This document shows positions 15,578-27,071 of a stretch of 64,000 nucleotides of DNA, in pieces. The notes under the pieces are model-generated. The model ran no database searches, was not told the origin of the DNA, and was given only the letters and a program-made list of their open reading frames with translations. The translations under genes were made by a program, and so were the position numbers. The DNA is from Linanthus parryae. Lineage: Eukaryota; Streptophyta; Magnoliopsida; Ericales; Polemoniaceae. The stretch is from positions 35,936,775-36,000,774 of the forward strand of contig JALGPY010000009.1 of the NCBI GenBank assembly GCA_023055425.1, given 5' to 3'. How positions within the stretch are numbered: position 1 is the first letter of the stretch; each line of letters opens with the position of its first letter.

Positions 15578-15790
15578 GTATTTTATTTTTTTTTGTTTGA
15601 GGGAATTTGTGAGGTCTTAAGCAACTTGCGCGCCGCTCAACTAATCCACCGGGTGGTAGGGTTATTTCTACAGTTTAACTGAATATGATAATTTAATCCT
15701 CATTGGTCTCTAGTATAACTGGCATCCGTGGGGTTTGAACCTGAGCATACAGTTAAATCACAAGACTCACTCATCATGCCAACTCTTTGA
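15578..15790 (-). mobile_element. tRNA-derived SINE, minus strand
   Basis: On the minus strand a tRNA-like head begins near 15790: box A-like TTGGCATGATGAGTGAGTC and box B-like GGTTCAAACCCC (~15742-15731), followed by a unique body ending in an A-rich tract (T-run 15578-15597 on plus). This is the plan of plant Au-like SINEs. The target duplication was not resolved. Confidence 0.5.
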
Positions 15791-16031
15791 AGTACATACA
15801 ATTTTTTGTTTAGCTAATTTCAACAAAAAAAATCGCCACTTTTTGTTTTTAAACGGAGACCGAACTGACTCTTAGAAATCAAATACATAACTTCTTTTAG
15901 AAATCCATGTTATATTTGTTTTTGCAATCTTCATTATGGCTTTGATTTAAGATTTCAACTGAGAAACCTATGTTATACATGTGATTTTTTATCTTGAAAA
16001 TTTACGTGGTAATTATCACTACTGTTGTTAT

Positions 16032-16709
<678 letters not shown>

Positions 16710-16760
16710 AGATATGTATTAGTAGTTCAACAAATTGCTAAAATCGAGGTTTGCTTAATA

Positions 16761-17019
16761 CTAATTCCGTTTCTTCTCTTTCAGCTTACTTTATTTTTTG
16801 ACATTATTCATTGGGTCACTTTAATATGGTGATTTGATTAACAAAACTATAGACAAATTTGGTAATTTTTGCATGATATTATTGTGTAAACTTTGCTCTA
16901 CAACGCCATGAAAATATTGCCAAAAATTACATCGTTTTGCTATCCAAATCACTGAGTCAAAGTGACACATTTAAAGGTTAAAAAGTCAAAAAGTGTTGAA
17001 AGAGATGAGACGAAGGTTG
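16761..17019. mobile_element. Stowaway-type MITE copy
   Basis: CTAATTCCGTTTCTTCTC.. to ..GAGACGAAGGTTG, 259 bp, flanked by TA. Same family and exactly the same length as the copy at 5606-5864. Confidence 0.75.
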
Positions 17020-17131
17020 TATCAAATTGTTGCAATCATGGTTGCTTGTCAAATTATTGATTCTCTAAAAGATATGTATTAGTAGTTTAAGAACATGCTG
17101 ATATCGTGGTTGCTTAATATCAAATTATATA

Positions 17132-17164
<33 letters not shown>

Positions 17165-17239
17165 TAGTAGTAGTAGTTTAACTACTTTCTGCAATAATGG
17201 TTGCTTGTAAAAATTTTGATTTTCTAAGAGATAATAGTA

Positions 17240-17500
17240 CTACATTTGTTTCTTCTCGATTGTCCTACTTTCACTTTTCAACTCGTAACTGGGTCACATG
17301 GACTTGGTGATTTACATAGCAAAATGATATAATTTTTTGGAAATTTTTCTATGGTGTTGTAGAGTAAAGTTTTACTCTACATGACTATGCAAATATTATA
17401 AAACTCTTATATCGTTTTGCTTATCAAATTACTGGATGAAAGTGACCCAGTGAATAATGACAAAAAGTCAAGTAGGCTGATAGATAAAAAACATAGGTAG
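17240..17500. mobile_element. Stowaway-type MITE copy, diverged
   Basis: CTACATTTGTTTCTTCTCG.. to ..AACATAGGTAG. It sits at a different site of the surrounding core repeat (within GATATGTATTAG) than its neighbours, so it is an independent insertion. A left TA is present; the right TA is not adjacent. Confidence 0.65.
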
Positions 17501-17547
17501 GATGTATTGGTAGTTTAACAAATTGCTACAACCGAGGTTGCTTAATA

Positions 17548-17807
17548 CTAGCTATGTTTCGCTTCTTTCAGCTTATTTCAGTTTTTGACACTATTCACTG
17601 AATAACATTAACCCGGGTATTTGATTAACAAAACTATACAAAAATTTGGCATTTTTTGTATGACATTGTAGTGTAAACTTTACTTAACAACAAGATGGAA
17701 AAATTACCAAAAAATTGCATCGTATTGCTTTCTAAATCATCGAGTCAAAGTGACCCATTTAAGGATTCAAAAATAATATAATGTTGAAAGAGAAGAATTG
17801 GAGGTTG
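17548..17807. mobile_element. Stowaway-type MITE copy
   Basis: CTAGCTATGTTTCGCTTC.. to ..GAATTGGAGGTTG with flanking TA. It sits at the same point of the core repeat as the 16761 copy, so this pair was probably duplicated together with its host sequence. Confidence 0.7.
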
Positions 17808-17920
17808 TACCGAATTGCTGCAATCATGGTTGCTTGTCAAATTATTGATTCTCTAATAGATATGTATTAGTAGTTTAACAACATACTGAAATCGAAGTTG
17901 CTTAAGATGTTGCTTAATAT

Positions 17921-17956
<36 letters not shown>

Positions 17957-18092
17957 TATATATGTATATATATAAATCTAGTAGTAGTAGGTTAACAGCT
18001 TGCTGCAATAATAGTTGCTTGTGAGATTTTGGATTCTCTAAAAGATTTGTATTTGTAGTTTAACACATTCTTACAATCGAGATTGCTTAATA

Positions 18093-18365
18093 CTAGCTCT
18101 GTTTCTCTTCTTCAAGCTTAATTTACTTGTTGACATTATTCACTGGATAACTTTAACCCGGTAATATGATTAATATAACTGTACAAAAATTTAGTAATCT
18201 TTGCATAATATTTTAGTGTAAACTTTACTTTACAAGAACAAGAAAAATTGACAACAAATTACATTAAATTGCTGCAATTGTGGTTGCTTGTCAAATCATC
18301 GAGTCAAGTTACCCATTTACGGGTTGAAAAATCAAACAACGTTGACAGAGAAGAAATGGAAGTTG
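18093..18365. mobile_element. Stowaway-type MITE copy with inserted core
   Basis: CTAGCTCTGTTTCTCTTC.. to ..AAATGGAAGTTG with flanking TA. About 20 bp of the host core (TTGCTGCAATTGTGGTTGCT, ~18268) replaces the expected palindrome arm, a sign of gene-conversion-like exchange between array members. Confidence 0.65.
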
Positions 18366-19125
18366 TATCGAATTGCTGCAATCATGGTTGCTTGTCAAAT
18401 TATTGATTCTCTAAAAGATTTGTATTAGTAGTTTAACAACATGCTGATATCGTGGTTGCTTAATATCAAATTTTATACATATATATACCTAATAAAATAA
18501 AACGGTGTTTTCCGCCAAAACAATTTCGACTGAGCAATCTTTATCGCTGATTTTCTCAATTTTCAATCTCGACCGCTCTTTGTCTCTTGATATGGTTTAT
18601 AAATAACCATGTTTTAAACAGTATTACCAGATTGCCACTAACGTTATAATGAAATGTACATAATGACATTCCCGTCACTTTCTTTCCTCTATCAAATCCT
18701 TCCTAATTGTCGCTTTATGAGATGGAAACTAAATTTTATTAATGGAAATATGAATAATGGTTAGTAATGTTTTAGGAAAATATATTTTTATTTAGAGGAA
18801 ATTTTGAAAATCAAACATCAATCACAATTAATGGACAATAGATACTATGTGTGTGTCCATGTAAAGTATGTAGTATATTAGTATTGTTTAAATGATTTTA
18901 TTCCCATAATTTAATTTTCTCCGATAGTATCCTCATCATTTTAATAACTAGCAATGTTCTCTGAGTATTATTCTGATTTCTTTATGATTTCCCAAGTTGC
19001 TGAAGAAGAGAGATTTTCTCGATCGCCGGAGGATTTCTGACAATGGAGGAGATAATCGAGGAGTTTTGAATACCGAGCTTTCCGAGTCTCCACTCTCCAG
19101 TGGGTACCCAACACTTAAGGCACTA

Positions 19126-19386
19126 CCACTCTGTCCCAGCTCTTTCTTCCCAATTTGACTTTTGTCACTATTCACTGGGTCACTTTGACCCGCTGATTTG
19201 AATAGCAAACCGATGTAATTTTTAGATAATTTTTTCATGGTGTCGTAGAGTAAAAGGTGCTCTATAATATGGTGAAAAATTTATCAAAAAATCGTATCAT
19301 TTTGCTATCCAAATCACCCGGTCAAAGTGACCCAGATACGAGTCAAAAAAGTCAGATGGGAAGAAAGAGCTGGGAGGGACTGGTAC
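19126..19386. mobile_element. MITE related to the Stowaway family
   Basis: Inverted ends share CCCAGCTCTTTCTTCCCA (19131-19150 against the complement of 19355-19375). The interior has the same paired TTTGAATAGCAAACCGATG / TTTTGCTATCCAAATCACC core as the other copies but different outermost bases. It lies just 5 bp from the next copy. Confidence 0.65.
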
Positions 19387-19392
19387 CACGTA

Positions 19393-19651
19393 CTACCTCC
19401 GTTTCTTCTCTATAGCACCGGTTTGACTTTTTGACTCGTATCTGAGTCACTTTGACCGGGTGATTTGGATAGCAAAACGATGCGATTTTGTAATAATTTT
19501 TCAGCGTGTTATAGAGCAGCTTTTACTTTACAACACCATGAAAAAATTATCAAATAATTACGTCATTTTGCTATCCAAATCACCGGGTCAAAGTGACCCA
19601 GTGAATAGTGTTAAAAGTCAAACCGGTGTGATAGAGAAGAAACGGAGGTAG
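19393..19651. mobile_element. Stowaway-type MITE, best-preserved copy
   Basis: CTACCTCCGTTTCTTCTCTA at the left and its complement at the right (..AGAAACGGAGGTAG) are perfect inverted ends, flanked by TA at 19391-19392 and 19652-19653. It is 259 bp long, and much of the interior can fold into one hairpin. The preservation suggests that it is among the youngest copies here. Confidence 0.85.
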
Positions 19652-20446
19652 TAATTCATATGCCTGTTGTACTCTCTAGACCCCTCATTTACTGTTGTTG
19701 ATTTCTTTTGATTAAACTAGAATTGCGAAGGCAATGGTGTCTCCAATCATCGACTTCTAAAATCGTCACTATCTGTTGCAAGTATTCTAGACTATGGCCT
19801 ACTCCTTTTGGTTTTGTTTTGTTTTGTTACTTCATTTAGGTTTTGTTTTGTTTTGTTACTTCATTTAGGTTTTAGGCGTATATCACTGTTTGATAAAATG
19901 CTTCACAGGTGATGTGGTCTGAATAGATAAATGCTTCCCAGAATATTTTTATTGCCAAAGATCTGAGCTTGCTTATGATCTGAACTATTTCAACTTTTCT
20001 TATATGCAGATATTGAATTGGAAAGTGAAGTGGAGTGCACTCATGATTTCTATCAAATTGGTTCATTTAAAATTTAGAAAATCTGGTAACACAAATATTT
20101 ATAATGACACATTAATTATTTATAAGTAGGACAGTCCGATTAATTGGTAACATTTAATTGTCTTTTTTGTATATATGCAGGTTTGTGCATTCATGCCCCA
20201 ATCGAATATATCGGCGGATAAAGACATTTTTCATAATGTGATGATAAGGTGCAATGGTGGTTAGGCTAACTATCACGATTATTTCAAAATTATAGATTTC
20301 AAATAGTCATGACAATGTATGTTTTTATGGTGATTTAATGATAGAACTATTTCCTATACAACAAAATATTCTAACGGGTTTTATTATGCCTTCCTTTCAT
20401 ATTTTGACGTGAAAGTTTGGTAGTGTCCTACGGACACGGGTCATAA

Positions 20447-20491
<45 letters not shown>
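20447..20491 (+). repeat. (TA)n microsatellite
   Basis: About 22 TA units right after the Helitron-like hairpin. Confidence 0.95.
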
Positions 20492-20494
<3 letters not shown>

Positions 20495-20880
20495 TGATGG
20501 CACCAAAGAGTGTGGTTCACCACTCTCCATAACAATAAAGAGTAAAAGAAATGTGATCAAGAAACATTTCTTGTAGTAACCCCTCATATTGGTGAGAAAT
20601 AGGAGTATTTCATTGAACATATAAACAAATATGCCATCATAGCCCGCGTATAAAGGCAAGATTGGAACCAATCCACTTAATCAGCAATAACAGTGCTCTG
20701 TTTACAGAGAAATGTGCAACAGCAAAGTTAAACTTCTAAGTTAAAGAAAGATTACAGCAAGCAAAATGCTTAGTTAAGGGAGAACATTATTGCATAACTT
20801 CATCAATATCCTTATGAGTTGGGACGAGGAATAGATTTGAGTTCAGGATATTCAATAATATTCTATGGAATCCTATCCAA
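20492..20880. other. Unassigned spacer before RNase H-like frame
   Basis: No recognisable gene or repeat. The frame of the downstream RNase H-like sequence stays open into this stretch back to about 20850 without an ATG. Confidence 0.35.
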
Positions 20881-21408
20881 ATCAGTTCTTTAGCTGTTAC
20901 AATATTCTATGAGTATTACGACAAAAATGTGCCATGTGCAGTGTCATCTATCCGGTGTGAGGCATCCCCTATATCTTCCCTTGATGAATTGGAGGTTAAA
21001 GTTTTCTCAGATGCAGCAGCTGATAAGATTAGATCAATAGGAGGCTTGGGTATAGTTTTTAAATCTGTCAAGGGTGCTGCTTTGGGTAGAATCATGATCC
21101 CAATTCATAACATTTGTGCTCCTGGTGTTTTGGAAGCTTTAGCAGTGAGATATGCTCTTCTTATTGCAAGGAGTAAAGGATTTAAGGGAATTAAAATATG
21201 CTCAGATTCAAAGATCTTGATGGATGCTCTTAATTGCAATTTTGCTTGGCCTGTGGAGATTGATGCTATACTGCAAGACTGTTTTGTCTTCTCCAAATCC
21301 TTCAATCTGTGTATTTTTTCTTTTATTAGTAGAAATTGTAACTTCGACGCTCATTTTGGAGCTAAAGATGCCTTGTTAGTTGAAGACTATGTGGAGAACT
21401 GGCTATGA
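20881..21408 (+). CDS. RNase H-like domain protein fragment (RVT_3 type)
   Basis: An open frame of about 160-176 codons. It shows the plant reverse-transcriptase-like RNase H fold: SDAAADK with the first catalytic Asp, GGLGIVF strand, EALAVRYALLIARSKGF with the catalytic Glu, ICSDSKILMDALN with the next Asp, and ISRNCNFDAHFGAKDAL in place of the usual N..ADxLA C-terminal motif. Domains of this kind end plant L1-type LINEs and also occur as solitary genes. There is no ATG at the start of the domain (the best conventional start would be a GTG at 20929), so an upstream exon or truncated LINE body is implied. No stop or shift inside. Either a LINE 3' fragment or the last exon of a small gene. Confidence 0.6.
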   Translation: MSSLAVTIFYEYYDKNVPCAVSSIRCEASPISSLDELEVKVFSDAAADKIRSIGGLGIVFKSVKGAALGRIMIPIHNICAPGVLEALAVRYALLIARSKGFKGIKICSDSKILMDALNCNFAWPVEIDAILQDCFVFSKSFNLCIFSFISRNCNFDAHFGAKDALLVEDYVENWL

Positions 21409-22952
21409 TGTCTCTCCTCTTGTATAGTTCAGGATAGATGTTATACATTTAGTTACCCCTTTCTCTCTACAACTAATTGTAGAGACAGTACTTCAAGCAC
21501 CAAGGATTCGTAATATTTAACACTTGGATATTCACTATTGAAGACACTTTTGTAAGCTCAATGAGCACTGACATTCTGCTTGAAATTTTACACTGACGGA
21601 GCCTTTTAATTTTGCTCCAAAACTGTCCCGAATATCCTCCTGATTCCTGTAAAATTTTCTGATTAAACTCATCGTGGTTTCTTTGCTTGTTAGGTTCTGG
21701 GATATGCTGTGATGTGGACATCCACTTAAGAAGCCCATTTGTTCTCTGTTAGCGTATAACGTCACCTTAAATATGCGTCCACAGACTTAAGGATCTCTGC
21801 GAAAACAAATAAAGAAAAAAGCATTGCAATAAATCACCGATGTTTGTCCTGAGGTATCTGCCATAACTCATTGGGTAGGGTGTTGTGTAATAAAATTTTC
21901 TGTGGTGCATAGTCTGAAAATTAAATTATGCTCGTAGACTGTGTTCAACTGTTCTCTATATTTTGTTTTCTTTGGCTTGGTTTGAGATTAAAGAGAGGTA
22001 TAGTGGTCAGACCTTTGGAATTGGCAGAGTAGTTTTGGTATTTGTATGTTTAATGCAATATCTAATTGGCATTGTAGGAGTTTGGTGTATCTGAAAGACT
22101 CCAATCATGACGGCGTGTTTAATTGAATATGTGTTTTCTGCCCATATATCTAAGCATACAAATCACTGCATTGGGTGAGGTGAGCTTTTTGTGAACAAAA
22201 CAAAACAAGCGGACATAAAATTATGATCTGTATTTCAGTTAAATACCTCTGCTTCATTGCATATTGGATAGTAGAGAGTTACACTGATCCCTGAGGCCAG
22301 CGTAGACGCCGCGACCAAGGTAAAAAGTTGAATATGAGCTGCGTGGATGAAAGAAGTTGATCGAATTAGTTTAGAAGCAGAAACATCTCTTAATATATAG
22401 AGGTATAGCCCGAATACAATACAAGTTGTTAAGTATGATTTTTTTTGGAAGAGTTCAGATGCTGTATAAATGCGGTAGAAAGGAAAACATCAATTATTAC
22501 GAGGTAAAGCCTTTAAAGAACGTAGCAAATTTTATTTACTGAAGAATTCCCATTCTTAAAATAATCTAATTCTAATGGCTATTATGTAAATAATCTAAGT
22601 GAATACAAATAAACTTCTTCACTTGAATGAGATACTCTATAAATAATTTGTTTTAGCCTGAATGAGATACTCTATAAATGATTAATTGGAATTTAAGTAG
22701 TCAGATATTGATATTTAAATTGAAATGTGAAAAAAATATGATAGCTGAAATTTTAAGAAAGGTAGATTTACATTTAAGAGTGTGGCTTATTTACCAAAGT
22801 TTGTGCTATACAGAGTGTGTCAGTAATAAAAGGCTTGTGTCTAATTTACCAAAGCGTCTCAGAGGGTGTATCAGTAACAAAAACTACTTGGAGCTAACAT
22901 AATATATACACTGCTGGTTCAAATGTATGTGACATTGACCTTTTTCATTACA
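21409..22952. other. Unassigned spacer and likely intron
   Basis: AT-rich, no supported gene. A short direct repeat GAATGAGATACTCTATAAAT occurs at 22625 and 22660. The 3' end (TTTTTCATTACAG, 22940-22952) is a good plant splice acceptor for the FAR1-like exon that follows, so part of this stretch may be an intron. Confidence 0.4.
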
Positions 22953-23970
22953 GGTTCCAAAGAGACGAACTCAATCGGGTGAAGGGTTTTTTCTTCTCAG
23001 ATTCCAGGTCCCGTCTCGATTATGTTAGATTGGGGAGAGTTCTTGTTTCTTACACAACCTACAAAACCAATGCATACAAAAAACCGCTTGTCATCCTATG
23101 CGGGGTTAACAATCACTACCAAACGGTCGTTTTCGCAGCTGCTATATTGAGTGATGAGATCATTGAGACATACCACCAGGTACTTGAATGTCGGTTGGGG
23201 TGTATGAAAGGCCAGACACCAGATACAGTAATTACAGACGGGGACATGGCCATGAGGAGCGCTATTGGAAGAGCTATCCCGACTGGGAGGCACCGTCTGT
23301 GCGGTGGCACTTGTCGCGGAATGCTCAAGAAAATGTTCATGCCAAGACTTTTGTATCTGAATTCAACATGATGATGAGGTCACAAATAAGTATGGACGAT
23401 TGGAAAATTTCTTGGGGTGGATTGGTAGAAAAATACGAGTTGCAATTTAACAGATGGGCATGGGTTGAGTACGACACGAAAGATATGTGGGCAGCACCAT
23501 TCATGACGGACGTTAGGCTCGACGGGCAGACAATTACCCAACGGTGCGAAAGTATAAACAGTTTCTTCAAGGATTTTGTCAACACCATGATGGAATTTCA
23601 GGATTTTATTCGAAATTTCTGTCGCGGGCTGGAGAAGCTGCGGCACAATGAGCGTTCCGAACATGTCGTCTCAACCCAGTCAGATCCTGTGGTCACCACT
23701 GCAAAGTATTCATCATTTGAGGCGCACGCCGGTGCAGTTTAACACCCGAAACGTGTTTATGATGTTTGCAAGGCCTGAGATTACAAAAGCCAACTACTAC
23801 AAGATATAAGGCAGCGTATTCTATCCGGAAAGGGGTTGCTACGACTTCACTGTAACAAGGAAAGAGAACCCTTGTAGAGACCACTGCGTGATACTTGGTC
23901 CGCGACGGAATGAAGTACGCTACACCTGTTTGAAATACGAGTCAATGAGAATCGTGTTCGCTCACGTCAT
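22953..23970 (+). pseudogene. FAR1/FRS-like (MULE transposase-derived) exon, broken
   Basis: Reading from a splice acceptor at 22952, the frame gives the MULE transposase core of the FAR1-RELATED SEQUENCE family: FFFSDSRSRLDYVRLG, TTYKTNAYKKPLV, GVNNHYQTVVFAAAILSDE, and TVITDGDMAMRSAIG with an acidic catalytic-type Asp, followed by a shifted frame with WHLSRNAQENV and ..TQRCESINSFFKDFVN. A one-base loss near 23302 and a one-base gain near 23741 shift the frame, and a stop follows at ~23807. The last readable part (YTCLKYESMRIVFAHVI) matches the start of the SWIM zinc motif, where the sequence switches directly into copia RT. Whether it came from a FAR1 gene or a MULE transposase cannot be settled here; no TIRs were seen. 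Confidence 0.8.
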
Positions 23971-24937
23971 TGTGATATATGCAACATGGGAACGTTCTTT
24001 TCAATGAGTAGTATGTCATCCACATACAAGACCAAAAAAGCTACAGAGATCCCACTAACCTTATTGTAGACACAAGACTCATCTTCATTTCTGATGAAGC
24101 CAAACTCTTTGACTACTTCATAAAAACGTCGATTCCAACTCCTAGAAGCTTGCTTTAATCCATAAATGGATCGTTGCAGCTTACAGACTTTGTTGGCTTG
24201 CTTTGGATCTTCAAAACCCTCTGGCTGTATCATATACACGTCCTCAAGGAGATTCCCATAAAGGAATGCTGCTTTGACATCCATCTGCCAATCTCATAGT
24301 CGTTGTATGCTGCAATTGCAAGTAAGATTCGGATGGATTCGATCATTACGACTGGTGAAAAGGTTTCATCATAGTAAATACAATGAATCTGTCTGTATCC
24401 TTTAGCCACCAATCGGCCCTTATAGGTAATCAAATTACCATCCATGTCAATCTTCATATTGAAGAACCACTTGCACCCTATGGGTCGCGCCCCTTCGGGT
24501 GGTTCCACCAATGTCCATACTTTTTTGGTATACATGGATTCCATCTCGGATCTCATGGCTTCTAGCCACTTCTGAGAGTCTGTCCCTTTCATGGCCTCTT
24601 CATAGGTAGTAGGCTCATCGTCTATGAGCATCGTGTCACCGGAATCAGTTACAAGAAGTCCATACCTCTCGGATTCCTGGCTTACTCTACTAGATCTATG
24701 AAGCTCTTGTGTTACCTGTACAGGCTGTTCCACAAATCCTTGTGGATCCTGTTCATGTTCCATAGTTGGTTCAGTGATTTGTGGTTCTTGAAATTCTTCA
24801 AGTTGTACAGTCCTCCCACTTGCTTCCTTAGAGACAAACTCTCTTTCTAGAAACACGACGGACCGAGCAACAAACACTTTGTTCTCAGTTGGATTGTAGA
24901 AGTAGTAACCCTTAGTTTCCTTAGGGTACCCCCACAA
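23970..24937 (-). pseudogene. Copia integrase tail and RT segment
   Basis: GYPKETKGYYFYNPTENKVF is the end of the integrase region, followed by YEEAMKGTDSQKWLEAMRSE, PIGCKWFFNMKIDMDGN and RLVAKGY of the copia RT. A frame change near 24285 leads to MDVKAAFLYGNLLEDVYM, IYGLKQASRSWN and the catalytic YVDDILLI (~24000). The sequence stops shortly after, at the junction with the FAR1-like exon. Confidence 0.8.
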
Positions 24938-24985
24938 ACTTACACTTATTCGACTTTGGCCCTAGCTTGTCTGATTGTAAACGCT

Positions 24986-25685
24986 TTACATAGACATCGC
25001 AACCCAAATCTTCATGAACGACAGTGTGGGACGCCTCCCATTCCACATATCATGTGGTGTCTTCATGACTGATTTAGATGGAACGCGGTTAATGGTGAAG
25101 GCTGCACTTAATAGAGGATAGCCCCAAAATGATAATGGAAGATCGGTTTGATACATCATAGATCGAACCATATCCAATAGAGTTCGATTTCTCTTCTCGG
25201 ACACGCCATTCCATTGTGGCGTTCCGGGTGGAGTGAGTTGGGACACGATCCCACACTCTCTAAGATAGTCGTCAAACTCTTGGCTCAAGTATTCAACTAC
25301 ATGATCCGATAGTAGAGCCTTGATACTTTTGCCAAGTTGCTTCTCTACTTCACTCTTGAATTCTCTGAACCTTTCAAAGGATTTGGATTTGGCCCTCATA
25401 AGGTATACAGATCCATATCTACTGAAATCATCAGTAAATGTAATGAAGTAGACGTAACCACCCCTGGCAGGCGGGGAAAATGGCCCACACACATCAGTAT
25501 GTATGAGAGCCAATTGCTCACTAGTCCTCTCACCTTTCTTATTGAAAGGGGACTTTGTCATTTTTCCCAATAAACAAGACTCACATGTCTCATATGATTC
25601 AAAATCAAATGAGTCTAGTAGTCCATCCTTATGGAGTCTAGATACACGCTTCTCGTTTATATGGCCTAAACGACAGTGCCATTAG
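24986..25685 (-). pseudogene. Copia integrase core segment
   Basis: GAG-pre-integrase (CRLGHINEK, ~25665) then the rve core: HTDVCGPFSPPARGGYVYF with the first Asp, ALLSDHVVEYLSQEF with the second Asp (the usual RGGEY changed to HVVEY), GTPQWNGVSEKRNRTLLDMV with the Glu. It ends at a stop near 24986. The changes around the second Asp and the frame breaks mark it as non-functional. Confidence 0.75.
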
Positions 25686-26110
25686 TAAGAAGGATTTAAA
25701 TCATTTATTTTAATCCTCTTGGTATTAATTTTGTACACAGGATTGCTTAGATCAAGGAGATATAGTCCATTAAATAATTGCGCACTATAATAGTGAATAT
25801 AATTAAAATAAAAGGAACAACAACTGTTCGTTATTGAAATAATAAAACCTTCCTTTTCCAAACAAGAAATAGAAATGATATTTCTGCTCATAGCAGGCAC
25901 AAAATAGCAATTATTTAATTCTAAAACTGATCCTGAAGGCAGAGATAGCTCGCACACGCCCACAGCCAACGCAACAACTTTTGCTCCATTCCCAACGCGC
26001 AGGTCTATCTCCCCTTTAGCCAATCTTCTACTTCTGTTTAGATCCTGCACATTTCGACAAATGTGAGATCCACATCTAGTATCTAATACCCATGATGTAG
26101 AGATAGTTAA
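25682..26110 (-). pseudogene. Copia protease and GAG-pre-integrase segment
   Basis: The retropepsin motif reads LDTRCGSH (~26085), with the catalytic Asp kept but Gly changed to Arg. It is followed by RSRRLAKGEIDLRVGNGAKV, the typical strand region of this copia group, and ends at a stop (25682) where the GAG-pre-integrase HCRLGH motif would begin. The next segment resumes in another frame. Confidence 0.65.
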
Positions 26111-26342
26111 ACTGACATCTAGAACAAAATACCTGGTGGTGTCGGACTATTCCAAGCCTCTTGTCCTCCAGATATTTTGGGCAGTTCCTCCTCCAATTTC
26201 CAGGATGACAGCAGTAATGACACTCACCTTTAGTCACACCTTTGGAAATGCCACCAAAAGGCTTAAGGACAGGGTCCTTGGACTTGGAAACTGATTTGCC
26301 CTTGCTCTTGGAGGATGAGGCAAACCTTTTGCCCTTTCCTTT

Positions 26343-26927
26343 CTATACCATCATAATGTCCTTGCTCTTACCCTTGTTGATGCTTTTTTCAGATGTCCTC
26401 AACTTATTGAGTAAATCTGACAGTGGTTTCACGATCTCCTTCATGTTATAGTTCATGATGAGCTGTCCATAACTCTCAGGCAACGATTGCAGCACGACGG
26501 TGGCCAACTCTTGGCCGACCGGAAACCCTAGTCGCTCGAGATTCTCCAAGTATCCAATCATACGGAGTACATGAGGTTCCACAGGGTTTCCTTCAACCAA
26601 ATGACACTTGAACAATGCCTTTGAGACTTCATACCTCTCAACCCTTGCCTGCTCTTGGAAGAGCTGCTTCAGATGCTTGATCATATCGACAACATTCATG
26701 TTTTCGTGTTGCTTCTGAAGCTCAGAATTCGTAGTGCATAGCATAAGGAAGGTCGCATCATTAGCGTCATCAACACACTTTTGATACGACTTTAGGGCTG
26801 CAGGGGTATTGTTCTCTGGACCTGCTGGAACTTGCTCTTCTATTGCGTACAGTTTCTTTTCTTTCTTGAGAACAATTCTCAAGTTTATATACCAATCAAG
26901 GAAGTTGGTTCCAGAGAGCTTGTCCAA
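26343..26927 (-). pseudogene. Copia gag (UBN2-type), truncated start
   Basis: 194 codons open. LSGTNFLDWYINLRIVLK at the N-terminus, then NDATFLMLCTTNSELQKQ, QARVERYEVSKALFKCHL and GYLENLERLGFPVGQELATVVLQSLPESYGQ are hallmarks of plant copia gag_UBN2 capsid proteins. The first residues present in the partner fragment at 27072 (MANNSSNSSHSLRS..) are missing here. The zinc knuckle CHYCCHPGNWRRNC lies in the following ~150 bp in another frame. Confidence 0.75.
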
Positions 26928-26930
26928 TCA

Positions 26931-27071
26931 TATTTTTTGCATTAATATTTGGGGGTTATTAATCCGTAGAAAAATAGTGGGAGCTATATTTAATAATCTA
27001 GCAATTATTAAATATAGTTAAACTGTTCACAAATACTAAAACTTGTATATTTTCCTTTTGTAGAACTCTAA
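26931..27071. other. Spacer between head-to-head copia fragments
   Basis: About 140 bp, AT-rich, separating the two gag starts. It would be the loop if a transcript across the locus folded into the ~1.8-kb inverted repeat. Confidence 0.7.

Larger units (their letters stand above)
18473..20446 (+). mobile_element. Helitron-like segment (candidate)
   Basis: The left end (ATACATATATATACCTAATA, then AAACGGTGTTTTCCGCC) resembles 5' ends of plant non-autonomous Helitrons. The right side has a hairpin GTGTCC-TAC-GGACAC (20425-20439) then GGGTCATAACCTAT, similar to a Helitron 3' end, but the last bases are CTAT and not the usual CTRR. No coding is present. Two MITEs are nested inside. Evidence for each end is only moderate. 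Confidence 0.35.
23970..26930 (-). mobile_element. LTR-less Ty1/copia fragment, minus strand
   Basis: Order on the minus strand: gag (26927-26343), zinc knuckle (~26215-26160), protease (~26105-25682), integrase (25570-24986), RT (24937-23970). It is truncated inside RT, just after the YVDD box, where it meets the FAR1-like exon, and at the gag start, where it meets a 140-bp spacer. It faces the second fragment at 27072 head to head. No LTR at either end. Confidence 0.85.
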
